Shown piece by piece: positions 18,404-28,201 of a DNA stretch of 64,000 bases; the first letter of the stretch is position 1; every line of letters starts with the position of its first letter. A program made the position numbers and the translations under genes. The notes under the pieces are model-generated. The model was not told the DNA's origin and did not search any database. It saw only the letters and a program-made list of their open reading frames with translations. The DNA comes from Bacteroides_D sp963546395 (GTDB taxonomy: Bacteria; Bacteroidota; Bacteroidia; Bacteroidales; CAJPTX01), in assembly GCA_963546395.1 (NCBI GenBank), contig CAUUMS010000005.1, forward strand, positions 37,116-101,115. Reading direction: 5' to 3'.

Positions 18404-19318
18404 ATGCCAGGCGAGCACGTGGGCAGTGAGCGGGTGATGCCACAGGGTGGGCGCAGTGTACCACAAGTACGCCTGGTGGCATTCGATTTGGATGGGACGC
18501 TTCTGGCTCCAGATTCCTCTCTGCATCCGGCCGAATGGGAGGGGCTTCAGCGTCTAGGCGAGGCCGGCATCATGCGCGTGGTGGTGACGGGACGTTCGCT
18601 GGCCACAGCCCGGCAGGTGCTGGAGCCACATACCCCTATCGAGTACCTCATATTCTCCTCGGGATGCGGGGTCATTCGCTGGAAGGATGGGCAACCCATG
18701 CTACAACGTCGCCTTTCGGCCCCACGGGGACAAGAGATTGCCAACGTGCTGCTGGGGTATGACGTTCCATTCATGGCGCAGGGGCTCATTCCGAATAACC
18801 ACGAAATATATTTCTGGCGTGGAGATGCTGCCCTACCCACAGACTTCGAGCAACGCCTAACGCATCATCAGGCGCATACGTACGCCATAGAGGAACCCTC
18901 GCACATAGGGGCCAGGGGACTCTCGCAATTCGTGGTGCCACTCCCCCCAGATAGCCCGCTGGTGGCACGGTTGACACAGAGGCTATCGGCCTGCGCTAGC
19001 GTGGTGCAGGCGACCTCACCATTCGATGGGCAAAGCGTGTGGCTCGAGATATTCCCTAAAGGGGTCAACAAGGGGCTAACGCTCGATTGGCTGCGTAGGA
19101 AACTGGGGATAGCCCACCGGTGTACAGTAGCGGTGGGTAACGACTACAATGACGAGAGCATGCTGGAGGCTTCGGCACGGGCTTACGTCGTGGCCAATGC
19201 TCCCGCAAGCCTACGAGCGCGGTACGGGGTGATTCCGAGCAATGCGGAGCACGGATGCCGCAAGCTAATGGATGCCCTCACAGGGCACCACGCGGGCACG
19301 CACACCCTGGAGCTGTAG
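18404..19318 (+). CDS. HAD superfamily (Cof-type) hydrolase
   Basis: The 304-residue product is a type IIB HAD phosphatase. The first motif, VAFDLDGTLLAPDS, has both catalytic aspartates; VVTGRS is motif II; KGVNKGLTLDWL holds the motif III Lys; and VGNDYNDESMLEAS is motif IV. A cap domain lies between. Cof-type enzymes dephosphorylate sugar phosphates or flavin and pyridoxal phosphates; the substrate here cannot be read from sequence. The frame is open to 18317 inside the DUF5686 gene, so I choose the ATG at 18404 (another at 18437), 11 bases after the upstream stop. It is probably the last gene of the kdsD-DUF5686 operon. Confidence 0.9.
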   Translation: MPGEHVGSERVMPQGGRSVPQVRLVAFDLDGTLLAPDSSLHPAEWEGLQRLGEAGIMRVVVTGRSLATARQVLEPHTPIEYLIFSSGCGVIRWKDGQPMLQRRLSAPRGQEIANVLLGYDVPFMAQGLIPNNHEIYFWRGDAALPTDFEQRLTHHQAHTYAIEEPSHIGARGLSQFVVPLPPDSPLVARLTQRLSACASVVQATSPFDGQSVWLEIFPKGVNKGLTLDWLRRKLGIAHRCTVAVGNDYNDESMLEASARAYVVANAPASLRARYGVIPSNAEHGCRKLMDALTGHHAGTHTLEL

Positions 19319-19914
19319 CCCGAAGTAGCACACACGCACCCACGCAACAATTCACCCACAGCTGAGCACGCTGCGGCAATGGGCGCACTCAGCTAGTAAC
19401 CCTCCCGTAGCCACAGCAAACCTGCTGGCAATGGCTGTGGCATGCAAACTACGACACGCAGGGGCTTTGCCATAGGAAGGATAATAGCAAGTTGCGAACA
19501 TGTGGCACCTCCCGACAATCGTGCTTACTGCGATAGAATTGAGACGATCGAAGGTGGCAATTCGTTACACATCCTCTACGCAGAAAAATAATCCTTGAAG
19601 CCGGGATGCTGCGCGGAATTGGTGGCATTTTACGCACCCGCATGGCAAAAATTAAAAATGGTGCTATACTACGGCCCCAAGAGGTGGGCTGTAAAATTTT
19701 ATATCACTGATTTTCCGCACATTAACCCAATCCTATACGAAATAGCCTTCTCAGAGTTGCGCAATTTGTGGGAAAAGATTATTACCTTGCTCTCAGAAGG
19801 CGGATGTGAAGCCCCAAGCCACCCGATGACGATACGAAACGTCACCCCTGGCAGGGGACGAGCAGAGCCACTTGAGACGAGAGTTTTTAGTTAACCATTC
19901 TAATGTTTGTCAGT
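19319..19914. other. 596-base gene-free region with AT-rich part upstream of susC
   Basis: The first 200 bases hold two small inverted repeats: AGCTGAG / CTCAGCT at 19360-19366 and 19388-19394, and GCCACAGC / GCTGTGGC at 19410-19417 and 19434-19441. Neither has a T run. From about 19561 to 19800 the base composition drops to roughly 43% GC by eye, against about 60% around it. TACCTTGC at 19783-19790, one base off the TAnnTTTG box, with TTTG upstream at 19765-19768, is a weak promoter candidate. The open frame at 19595-19894 has no protein-like character. Confidence 0.55.
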
Positions 19915-22900
19915 ATGAAGCGATTTGTACTACTAATGGCAGCGCTGCTCAGCGTGGCAGGCTGCGCATGGGCACAGCTACGCACGGTGACAGGCGTAGT
20001 TACGTCAGCCGAGGACGGGTCTACCCTTCCTCAGCTGGCTGTGCAGATCAAGGGCACGGGCACAGGAGTGGTCACCGATCTGGACGGGCGTTACAGCATC
20101 CAGGTGAGCGGGCCGGAGACTGTGCTGCTGTTCGCCTACGTGGGCATGCAGACCCAGGAGATACCGGTGGGGGATCGCACTACTATTGACGTGGTGATGA
20201 TGCCAGAGAACAAGGAGATCGGGCAAGTAGTGGTACTCGGCTACGGGACCCGTGGTAAGAATCAGGTGACGGGATCATCCGTGCAGGTGTCGGGTAGCCA
20301 GATGGCCGAGATACCGGTGGTGTCACCCATGGAGGCCCTGCAGGGTAAGGTGCCTGGGCTGCTGAGTAACATGTCGTCATCGACCCCTGGCTCAACGCAA
20401 CAGATTCGAATCCGCGGCACAGGGTCGCTGACAGCCTCGAATACGCCGCTCTACGTGATTGACGGGGTGCCGGTGAACACTGAGTATTTTCAGGCGACGA
20501 CCGCATCATCAACGCTTTCGCCTCTCGCCACCCTCAACATGAACGACATCGAGTCGATGACGCTGCTGAAGGATGCCTCGGCCACGGCGGCCTATGGTGC
20601 GCGTGGTTCGAATGGGGTTATCGTCATCAAGACCAAGTCGGGCCGCAAGGGGACTACAAACTTTAACTTCGCAGGCCACTGGGGAGCTACAATTCGTACA
20701 CCCAACATTCCCATGATGTCAGCGCAACAGCAGCTGGAGACCTATGCGCTAGCCCTACGTAATGCTGCCTTCTTCAAGGCACTAGAGGGTAATAAAGCCC
20801 TGAACAATGAGTACCAGACGGGAACACTGTCGGAGGCCTCTATGCAGCAGGTTCAGGCCATCTGGAATAGTATTCCCGAGCAAAAGTTCTTCGAGAACCA
20901 ACTGCTTGCGACAGATCCCGTCATCAAAGCATGGGGTGAGGCAGGGCGCCCGGAGTACGATTTCCAAAAGGAGGTAGACCGCAAACTGGCCAATACGTTC
21001 AACGGAGTACTCTCTGCCTCGGGTGGTGGGGATCAGTACACCTTCCACACATCGATAGGCACCAACTACACCCAGAGCTTGGTAAAGGGTTCCGATTTTC
21101 GCCGTATCAATGGGACGTTGAACTTCACCCGTCAATTCACTAAGTGGCTTGAGTTCAACTCCAATACCACGGCCTCGTACACCAAGCAGGATGGTGTAAT
21201 TAATGAGCAAGCTGCCTATTTCAGCAACCCGTTGGTTGCAAAGTACCTTGTCCGCCCCTTCATCAATCCCTACCTACCCGACGGGTCACCCAACCCGAGT
21301 CTCGGGGGTAGCGTGTACAGCTGGCTGATTGCGAAGGATAAGGACATCTCATGGCAGAGTATCGCCCGTGGTTTCTCAAACAACTCCCTCACAGTTGAGC
21401 CTATCAAGGGACTGAAGTTTAAGACGCGGATTTCGTTGGATTACAGCCATTGGGACTCTAAACAATTTGGCAGTAGTCAGTATGGCCAATTTGTACAGCA
21501 AAAGGGGCTTTCACAACGCTTCCAGAGTGTTACCTTCAACTGGGTGACGCAGAATTCTGTGAGCTACGACTTCACCGTGCAGGAGGATCACAACATCTCC
21601 CTGCTCGCTCTACAGGAGTTCCAGAAAAATAACTACGACTACCTGGGTGGAGAAGCGACAAATACACCCACAGATAAACTGAGCAACTTGAGCTCCTTCT
21701 CTGCTGAAAAGAACGTACTTGGCTACTACCAAGACTGGGCAAATGCCGCCTATCTGCTGATGGCCAACTACGACTACAAGGGACGCTACATCCTCGACCT
21801 GACCTACCGCCGTGAGGGATCATCGCGATTCCCGAGCGATCGCCGTTGGGGTAACTTCGGTTCGGTTGGCGTGGCATGGAACATCCACTCGGAGTCCTTC
21901 TTCGAGCCTGTACAGCGCATCGTGAATCGGCTTCGCCTACGCGCCTCCTACGGCATCAGCGGTAATGCCGATATCGACCTGAACAGCTACCAAAACCTCA
22001 TCCAGTTTGAGGAGTCGTACACCAATCAACCGGCTGGTCTTTTTGGCAGCTATGGGAATGACAAGTTGACCTGGGAAAAGAATGCGACCCTTGACCTTGG
22101 GCTTGAGTGGGGCGTGCTGGATGATCTGATCACGGGGTCGGTAACGTTCTTCAACAAGAGGACGAGCGACCTGCTACAGGAGGTGCCAATATCACGCACG
22201 ACAGGATTCTCCACTGCCATTCGGAATGTGGGTGTAATGACGAATCGCGGGGTAGAGGTACAGATGGACTTCGCCATACTCCGTGCGCCGAACTACCACG
22301 TGAACCTCGGGTTGAACCTGGCTACCCTCCGCAACCGGGTGAATGAACTAGCCAAGGATGCCGATAACAACCCCATTGGCATCGAGGGCAGTAGGAAACG
22401 CACTGATGAAGGGCACAAGTTGGACGAGTGGTATCTGCGCCAGTGGGCTGGTGTGAGCCCACAGACGGGGCTTCCGCTCTGGTACACGGATGAGAGCCGT
22501 ACGACTACCACTACGGATATAAACCTAGCGAAGCGGGTGTGGACAGGGTACAGTGCCCTACCAACCTACTCGGGTGGCATCTCTCTGCATGCGGATTTCT
22601 GGGGTGTATACCTCGATGCGAACCTCTACTTCGTGGGTGGGCATAAGATCATGAATGGTGCTACGGGCCTGATGTATGAAGACGGTGGACGGTCTGTGCG
22701 TCAATTCAGGGCTCCGCAAGACATGTACGGCAATACGTGGACAAAGCCAGGGGACAAGGCCAAGATGCCCATCCTCGCCAATGGGGTAACGCATAATGGT
22801 CACTCCGGAGAATCCGATCGCTTCCTTGTACGCGGGGACTATTTCCGGCTAAAGGATGTGACGCTTGGGTACAACGTTCCCAAGCAGTATTTGTCCCGCA

Positions 22901-23067
22901 TTCATTACACAGGGACGCTCGCTGTGTACGCCAAGGCGACTAATCTGTTCACCCATGCCTTCGACAAGAATATCAACTACGACCCAGAGGTGAGGGTCAG
23001 CGGGCTATGGGGTTTCTCCAACCCGCCCACACGCGTTTTCTCTGTCGGGCTGAACATGAACTTCTAA
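19915..23067 (+). CDS. SusC/RagA-family TonB-dependent outer-membrane receptor
   Basis: The 1050-residue product (from the ATG at 19915; ATG at 19903 also possible) starts with a signal peptide (MKRFVLLMAALLSVAGCAWAQ). A carboxypeptidase regulatory-like domain (about 22-95; VTGVVTSAEDGSTLPQLAVQIKGT) follows. The TonB plug has the SusC signatures QVVVLGYGTR, ALQGKVPGLL, IRIRGTGSLTASNTPLYVIDGVP and KDASATAAYGARGSNGVIVIKTK. A 22-strand barrel then ends VFSVGLNMNF. It should import a large nutrient across the outer membrane, powered by TonB-ExbB-ExbD, with the SusD partner as lid. No glycoside hydrolase or sensor flanks the pair, so peptide uptake as in RagAB is more likely than a glycan. The GC content is lower than in the neighbours. 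Confidence 0.95.
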   Translation: MKRFVLLMAALLSVAGCAWAQLRTVTGVVTSAEDGSTLPQLAVQIKGTGTGVVTDLDGRYSIQVSGPETVLLFAYVGMQTQEIPVGDRTTIDVVMMPENKEIGQVVVLGYGTRGKNQVTGSSVQVSGSQMAEIPVVSPMEALQGKVPGLLSNMSSSTPGSTQQIRIRGTGSLTASNTPLYVIDGVPVNTEYFQATTASSTLSPLATLNMNDIESMTLLKDASATAAYGARGSNGVIVIKTKSGRKGTTNFNFAGHWGATIRTPNIPMMSAQQQLETYALALRNAAFFKALEGNKALNNEYQTGTLSEASMQQVQAIWNSIPEQKFFENQLLATDPVIKAWGEAGRPEYDFQKEVDRKLANTFNGVLSASGGGDQYTFHTSIGTNYTQSLVKGSDFRRINGTLNFTRQFTKWLEFNSNTTASYTKQDGVINEQAAYFSNPLVAKYLVRPFINPYLPDGSPNPSLGGSVYSWLIAKDKDISWQSIARGFSNNSLTVEPIKGLKFKTRISLDYSHWDSKQFGSSQYGQFVQQKGLSQRFQSVTFNWVTQNSVSYDFTVQEDHNISLLALQEFQKNNYDYLGGEATNTPTDKLSNLSSFSAEKNVLGYYQDWANAAYLLMANYDYKGRYILDLTYRREGSSRFPSDRRWGNFGSVGVAWNIHSESFFEPVQRIVNRLRLRASYGISGNADIDLNSYQNLIQFEESYTNQPAGLFGSYGNDKLTWEKNATLDLGLEWGVLDDLITGSVTFFNKRTSDLLQEVPISRTTGFSTAIRNVGVMTNRGVEVQMDFAILRAPNYHVNLGLNLATLRNRVNELAKDADNNPIGIEGSRKRTDEGHKLDEWYLRQWAGVSPQTGLPLWYTDESRTTTTTDINLAKRVWTGYSALPTYSGGISLHADFWGVYLDANLYFVGGHKIMNGATGLMYEDGGRSVRQFRAPQDMYGNTWTKPGDKAKMPILANGVTHNGHSGESDRFLVRGDYFRLKDVTLGYNVPKQYLSRIHYTGTLAVYAKATNLFTHAFDKNINYDPEVRVSGLWGFSNPPTRVFSVGLNMNF

Positions 23068-23085
23068 CCTAAGACATTTACACTC

Positions 23086-24510
23086 ATGATACGATACAAA
23101 TTCAGGGTTCTAGCCCAAGGGTTGGCCCTCAGTGCACTCGTCCTAGGGGCGGGCTGCACCAAGGAGTCGCTAGAGCCCACAGTGGACAGGAGTGTTGACT
23201 TTGCTAAAATCAACACCGTTCCGTTGCTCCGAACCGTAATGGATGGAGCGTACGAGAAAATGTCCTCATCCGACTACTATGGCCGCAATGTGATCATCCT
23301 AGGCGAGGTGCGCAGTGATAACTGTGTAGCCAATGGATCCTCCAACCGATACACGGCTGTATCCGCAGGCACGATAACGACCTCTAATGGAGATGCCACA
23401 GATGCCTGGACTGAAATTTATGCCACGAATCTACAGGCAAACGGGGTCATTGCACTAGAGAACAAAGATCTCGAGGGAGATCAGGCAATAAAGAAAGCCA
23501 TCGTGGGTGAGGCCTACGCCATGCGCGCCTTGGCTCACTATGATCTACTCCGTCTGTTCGGCGCAATGCACGTGAATGGGGCGAAGGCGGGTATACCCTA
23601 CGTGACCGAATACCCCCCCAAGAACCTCACCCCCTCCCGTAATACGGCAGATGAGATCAAGGCCCAGCTTTACCAGGATTTGGACAAGGCTATCAGCATG
23701 ATGCCAGCTCCCAAAGTCGCTGGCGGTAAGTTTAAACAGCGACTCAACCTCTACGCAACGTACGTCATCAAAGCACGAGTAGCTCTGTACTTCTCCGATT
23801 GGGCAACTGCAAAGACTTGCGCCGAAGCCGTGGAAGCGAGCAATGCATTCACAATTATGCCCAAGGACAAGTACGTGCAATCATGGAGGCTGAAGCTCAA
23901 TTCCAATTCCATTTTTGAGCTTGCGTACTCTGAGTCCGATAACCCGAGTATCAATGGTCTCGCCAATATTTACCAAGGCGATAGCTACGGTGACATTTCA
24001 GCGACCAAGGAGATCAAGGCCGCCTTCGAGCCCGGCGATGTGCGTGGAGGAGATGATATGATCGGGGAAAACGAGGATCTGAAGGCAGAGAAACCAGATC
24101 TCCCGTTCTTCCTCGCCAACCTCGGGAAATACGTGGACTGGATACGCAACACTGATAACATCCCACTGATGCGCTTTGAAGAGGTAAAGCTGATCAAGGC
24201 TGAGGCTCTTTTCCGGCTCGGCGATAACGCAGGAGCTCTGGCTGCCCTCAACGAGATCACTGCTGCGCGTGGAGCATCTGCCTACGCCGCCGTGGATGAA
24301 GATGCTATTCTACTCGAGCGTCGCCGCGAACTCTGTTTTGAGGGCTTCCGCTTTGATGACCTAGCCCGATTCAAACGGGACATCCCCGCCTGCGATGTTG
24401 GCGGGTGGACGAAGAGTGCACCGCAGTATGGGGACAAACTTTTTGCTCTACCGATCCCAAATAAAGAGATCTCTGCCAATGCTAACATTGGGCAGAACCC
24501 CGGGTACTAA
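23086..24510 (+). CDS. SusD/RagB-family nutrient-binding outer-membrane lipoprotein
   Basis: The 474-residue product has a lipoprotein signal with lipobox LGAGC (Cys about residue 24). The SusD fold of TPR-like helices follows: GEAYAMRALAHYDLLRLFGAMH (about 146-167) is the hallmark helix pair, and the C-terminal RRELCFEGFRFDDLARF is the other conserved SusD motif. It is the surface lid that captures substrate for the SusC channel. It lies 18 bases after susC in the same operon and is closed by a perfect terminator. Its substrate is unknown. Confidence 0.94.
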   Translation: MIRYKFRVLAQGLALSALVLGAGCTKESLEPTVDRSVDFAKINTVPLLRTVMDGAYEKMSSSDYYGRNVIILGEVRSDNCVANGSSNRYTAVSAGTITTSNGDATDAWTEIYATNLQANGVIALENKDLEGDQAIKKAIVGEAYAMRALAHYDLLRLFGAMHVNGAKAGIPYVTEYPPKNLTPSRNTADEIKAQLYQDLDKAISMMPAPKVAGGKFKQRLNLYATYVIKARVALYFSDWATAKTCAEAVEASNAFTIMPKDKYVQSWRLKLNSNSIFELAYSESDNPSINGLANIYQGDSYGDISATKEIKAAFEPGDVRGGDDMIGENEDLKAEKPDLPFFLANLGKYVDWIRNTDNIPLMRFEEVKLIKAEALFRLGDNAGALAALNEITAARGASAYAAVDEDAILLERRRELCFEGFRFDDLARFKRDIPACDVGGWTKSAPQYGDKLFALPIPNKEISANANIGQNPGY

Positions 24511-24531
24511 CGCTCATTACGAGTAGTCACA

Positions 24532-24568
24532 AAAGAGGGAGGATGGGCTTCGCCCATCCTCCCTCTTT
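24532..24568 (+). terminator. Strong terminator after the SusC/SusD operon
   Basis: A perfect 17-bp stem (AAAGAGGGAGGATGGGC / GCCCATCCTCCCTCTTT) closes a three-base TTC loop. A/T-rich ends on both sides allow it to work in both directions; priA converges from the right about 70 bases away. Confidence 0.92.
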
Positions 24569-24640
24569 ACTTCCTGGCCCATTAGGAAACCACTAGTGGC
24601 AGTTGTTTCGAATTAGAACAGAGAGGTACACCACAAGCTA

Positions 24641-27130
24641 CTATAGTGGGTCTACATCAACTACCATGCGCACGCCTCCGAAATCCTTCACTTGAGCGAC
24701 CTGCTGGGTGGCATGGCGCAACATCTGACGAACACTTCGGTAATCCATCTCACGAGGTGCCTTCACCAACAACTGCACCCGATGCAAATGGGCAACACGT
24801 GCGATGAATGGCACCTGCGGCCCCAGAATACGCAGGCCTTTAAACTGCCTCAGCTCTCGGGCATAGCACTCCATGGCTGATTGAGCGAGGGCTAAGGATG
24901 AATGCGATCCTGTCACAGCAATTATGCGCCAATAGGGTGGATAGCATACGGATTCGCGTTCCTTACGCACGGTACGAAAGAACTCCAGGAATTCGTGCTG
25001 GCAAATCCATCCAAAAATAGGTTTCTCTGGCTGCCGCGTCTGGATTAGGACGGTGCCGGGCACCTCACGTCGCCCAGCACGCCCTCCCACCTGTGCCATG
25101 AGATGGTAAGCTCGCTCTGTGGCTCGAAAATCGGGCTGCGCCAGCATGCTGTCCGCATCCATGATCCCAACCAGGTGTACCCGGCTAAAATCCAGCCCTT
25201 TGGTTACCATCTGCGTGCCCACAAGTACATCGAATTCGCCCTGAGAGAATCTATCGAATAGCTTCTGAAATGCGTGCTTACCCTGCGTGCTATCGAGGTC
25301 GAGCCTCGCAATACGTAGGTCGGGGAGCAACTTGCTGAGTTCCTCTACAACACGCTCTGTGCCCAGTCCCTGGCCAACAATTCGTACTGAACCGCATATA
25401 GGGCAAACGCTAGGAAGTGCCGCCGTAGCACCGCAGTAGTGGCACCGCAACTTGCCCTGATCCTTATGGTACGTGTAGCTCACATCGCAGGCTGAACAGC
25501 CAGCAACCCATCCGCACGACTCGCAGGTGAGAAATGGTGCAAACCCTCGCCTATTCTGAAAGAGGATCGCCTGTCCACCAGCGTCGACCGCTGCCACCAG
25601 CCCGTCGAGTAGCTCTTTGGAGAAATGCCCATATAGTTCCCCTTTTGCCTTGGCCGCACGCAGATCCACGATACGCACTGTCGGCAACGTGGATGGCCCG
25701 TAACGCTTCGCCAGCTCCACCAATCCGTAGCGACCGGAAGTGGCCAGCGTATAGCTCTCTAGGGATGGCGTGGCACTCCCCAAGATGACCTGCGCCCCAT
25801 ACAGTCTGGCCAAGATCAATGCCGTGTCACGCGCCTGATAGCGCGGGGCGGGAGACTCCTGCTTAAAGCTCGTCTCATGCTCCTCATCGACGATTACCAG
25901 CCCGAGGCGTCTCAGCGGCAGGAATATCCCCGACCGTGCGCAAAGCAAAACATCGATACGCTCACCCCCAGGTAGCGGCTCATCACGCAGCAAAGCCATG
26001 TAAAGCTCCAGACGCTCAGCATTGCTCATGCGGCTGTGATAGGTTCCCACACGGGCACCAAACACCGCACGCAGTCGGCCTATCATCTGCTCTGTGAGTG
26101 CAATCTCTGGCAGTAGATACAGCGATCGCTTCCCCTGCTGCAGCATGGTCTCAATGGCGTGCATGTAGAGCTCCGTCTTACCACTCCCGGTAACACCTCG
26201 CAGCAACGTCACTGGCTTCTCCCCCATGGAGCGCAACAGCTTGCTGTAAGCTATAGCCTGGACATCTGAAAGTGGCTTAAGTGGCTCCAAACGGCTCACC
26301 GAGGGTACAATCCTTGACACCTCTCGCTGCTCTTGGACAAGGATACCCTTCTTCAGCAGAGCACCTAAAGCCGAGCTTTTCGCCCCTTCACAAGCCAACA
26401 ACTCACTGCGCGACACTGCCCCTGCAATTAGCTCCTCCCCCTCCCGTCCAAGGAGTTCGAGCAGCACCTCCAAAAGCCTTCGCTGTGCTGGGACTCGTTT
26501 CGAGGGCCCTAGCATCTGCTCGATGGATAAGCCTTCCATCTGCGCCGCTAGACGCACAAAGGGCACCTGCTTTGATGCGTAGTCGCAACGTATCCGCTCA
26601 TCGATACGCACAAGTGACGCATCCGCTAAACGATGCAGGGCCGTCAATGCCCCGCGCTGGGGAAATTCACGCAACAGCTCAACAAACGGGACATCACCCG
26701 TTCTCTGTACGCTTGCGTGTATAGCCTCTTGCAGCGGTGTCAACTTTGGGCACCCACTCGCATCCGATGACACAGGCGAGACGTACGCCTCACTATCAGA
26801 CCTCAGGAACGGAGGTACAGCCGCACGGAATATCTCACCCAGGCTACAAACGTAGTACTCGGCCATCCACTGCCATAGGGCCAATTGCTCCGGTAGCACC
26901 ACTGGACTAGTATCGAGCACCTGAATCACCTCGCGCACCGATTCCACCTTGGGACGTTCGGCATGTATGCTCACCACCAGGCCGGTACGCAGCTTGCGCT
27001 TACCGAGTGGTACCAGCACTCGCACCCCCACCTGCACCTGATGCGCCATGCCACTGGGCACAGCGTACGCATACGTTCCCTCAACGGCAAGGGGAAGGAG
27101 CACCTCCACAAAGCATTCGAGTGACTCCAT
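24641..27130 (-). CDS. priA: Primosomal replication protein N' (helicase PriA)
   Basis: The 829-residue product is a full-length PriA, the DNA helicase that reloads the replisome at stalled forks. The N-terminal DNA-binding domain is followed by the helicase core with Walker A GVTGSGKTELY, motif II VDEEHE and QNRRGFAPFLTCESCGW. Eight cysteines in CESCGWVAGCSAC...CHYCG...CPICG form the two zinc sites. ATP-binding and strand-separating motifs are intact to the GGRAGR motif VI. It lies 21 bases after the beta-lactamase-fold reading frame, so it may be transcribed with it; a shift in that gene could have polar effects. Confidence 0.96.
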   Translation of the reverse strand: MESLECFVEVLLPLAVEGTYAYAVPSGMAHQVQVGVRVLVPLGKRKLRTGLVVSIHAERPKVESVREVIQVLDTSPVVLPEQLALWQWMAEYYVCSLGEIFRAAVPPFLRSDSEAYVSPVSSDASGCPKLTPLQEAIHASVQRTGDVPFVELLREFPQRGALTALHRLADASLVRIDERIRCDYASKQVPFVRLAAQMEGLSIEQMLGPSKRVPAQRRLLEVLLELLGREGEELIAGAVSRSELLACEGAKSSALGALLKKGILVQEQREVSRIVPSVSRLEPLKPLSDVQAIAYSKLLRSMGEKPVTLLRGVTGSGKTELYMHAIETMLQQGKRSLYLLPEIALTEQMIGRLRAVFGARVGTYHSRMSNAERLELYMALLRDEPLPGGERIDVLLCARSGIFLPLRRLGLVIVDEEHETSFKQESPAPRYQARDTALILARLYGAQVILGSATPSLESYTLATSGRYGLVELAKRYGPSTLPTVRIVDLRAAKAKGELYGHFSKELLDGLVAAVDAGGQAILFQNRRGFAPFLTCESCGWVAGCSACDVSYTYHKDQGKLRCHYCGATAALPSVCPICGSVRIVGQGLGTERVVEELSKLLPDLRIARLDLDSTQGKHAFQKLFDRFSQGEFDVLVGTQMVTKGLDFSRVHLVGIMDADSMLAQPDFRATERAYHLMAQVGGRAGRREVPGTVLIQTRQPEKPIFGWICQHEFLEFFRTVRKERESVCYPPYWRIIAVTGSHSSLALAQSAMECYARELRQFKGLRILGPQVPFIARVAHLHRVQLLVKAPREMDYRSVRQMLRHATQQVAQVKDFGGVRMVVDVDPL

Positions 27131-27151
27131 GCGTCCAGACCAATATAAACG

Positions 27152-28201
27152 CTAACGTGACGCACATTTATCCTCTACGCACGATGTGGAGCGCACACTC
27201 TCGTAGAGGGCCTGCATTATTCGTGCCCGCACCCGCCGGCTATTTATACGCTGATTGTTGGAATCGGGGAACGTGCGATTAGAGAGGAGCACAAAGACAA
27301 ATTCAGTCTCTGGATCAATCCACAGTATCGTGCCCGTAAAGCCTATGTGGCCATAGCTTGAAAGTGGTAACGATTCGCCCACGTACGAGCTCTGCCGCCT
27401 TGCCGGGTTCACCATGTCAAATCCAAATCCACGGTACCCTTTTCCACCCTTTGGAGCCCTGGTGAATAGCTCCACCGTCTCGGGTTGCAGCAGGGCCATC
27501 CCTCCATATTGCCCCTTGTTAGCGAGCATGGCCCCATACTTTGCCACATCATCCGCAGTGGAGAATAGACCAGCATGCCCGGCTATCCCCCCCATCATGG
27601 CAGCCGCCATATCGTGCACGTAACCCTGCACTATTGCCTTGCGAAAGAACTGGTCATACTCACTCGGCGCGCATTGCGCCATATACCCTCGCGCCCACGG
27701 ATTATACATCGTCCGAGACATCCCCAGCGGGCCAAACAGCTCACGGCTAGCCAGGTCGTCCATCGAGCGAGTGCTGATACGCTCCAGCATCTGCTGTAGG
27801 AGTATGAACCCCCAATCGCTGTACAGGTAATCGGCCCTCTTGCGCCGAGGGGAGTGGTAGATTACCTGAAGCAGCGAGTCACGCATACCCACTCTCCCGT
27901 ACAACCCATGCGCCACTGCGATCGGAAAATCGCCCTCCGGTAGCGATCTGTAATAGCGAAAAGCGGGCACGGCGAAGCGATTCATGTACATCTGCCCCCC
28001 CATGTCGATGGAGAAATCGCCCCCAGGTTTACGTCGTGTGATGGGTGCCCCTGGCTTTAGCGACTCCAGGGTCTGAATGTAGAACGGCTTCCAGGCTAAC
28101 AGTCCGGCACGGTGAAGCAATAGGTCGCCGACCACAGCAGCCCCTACCTGCGCCGTATCAAGCTCGGGGAGGTAGTGCGAGAGACGCTCAGTGAGTAGGA
28201 C
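27152..28201 (-). pseudogene. Out-of-frame C-terminal part of the GH3/beta-lactamase fusion
   Basis: This 349-codon frame continues the protein encoded upstream (28144-30231) but is out of frame by one base, with the break at a run of ten A on the coding strand. It encodes the remainder of a class C beta-lactamase/esterase fold: YSDWGF supplies the Tyr motif and GHIGFTGT the third motif. The Ser-x-x-Lys motif is in the upstream frame. With one extra A the two join as ...REYEKKKVLLTERLSHYL.... An independent start is unlikely; the nearest GTG (28135) lies within the fold. It could be phase-variable, made by slippage, or a sequencing error. Confidence 0.8.

Noticed and set aside
19595..19894. 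99-codon open frame upstream of susC
   Set aside because: No family features, low GC, no promoter or ribosome site; treated as regulatory or spacer DNA.
27152..28135. The second half of the GH3/beta-lactamase locus as an independent serine hydrolase gene starting at a GTG
   Set aside because: It lacks the Ser-x-x-Lys nucleophile, starts in the middle of the fold, and joins the upstream frame exactly with one base added to the A tract.
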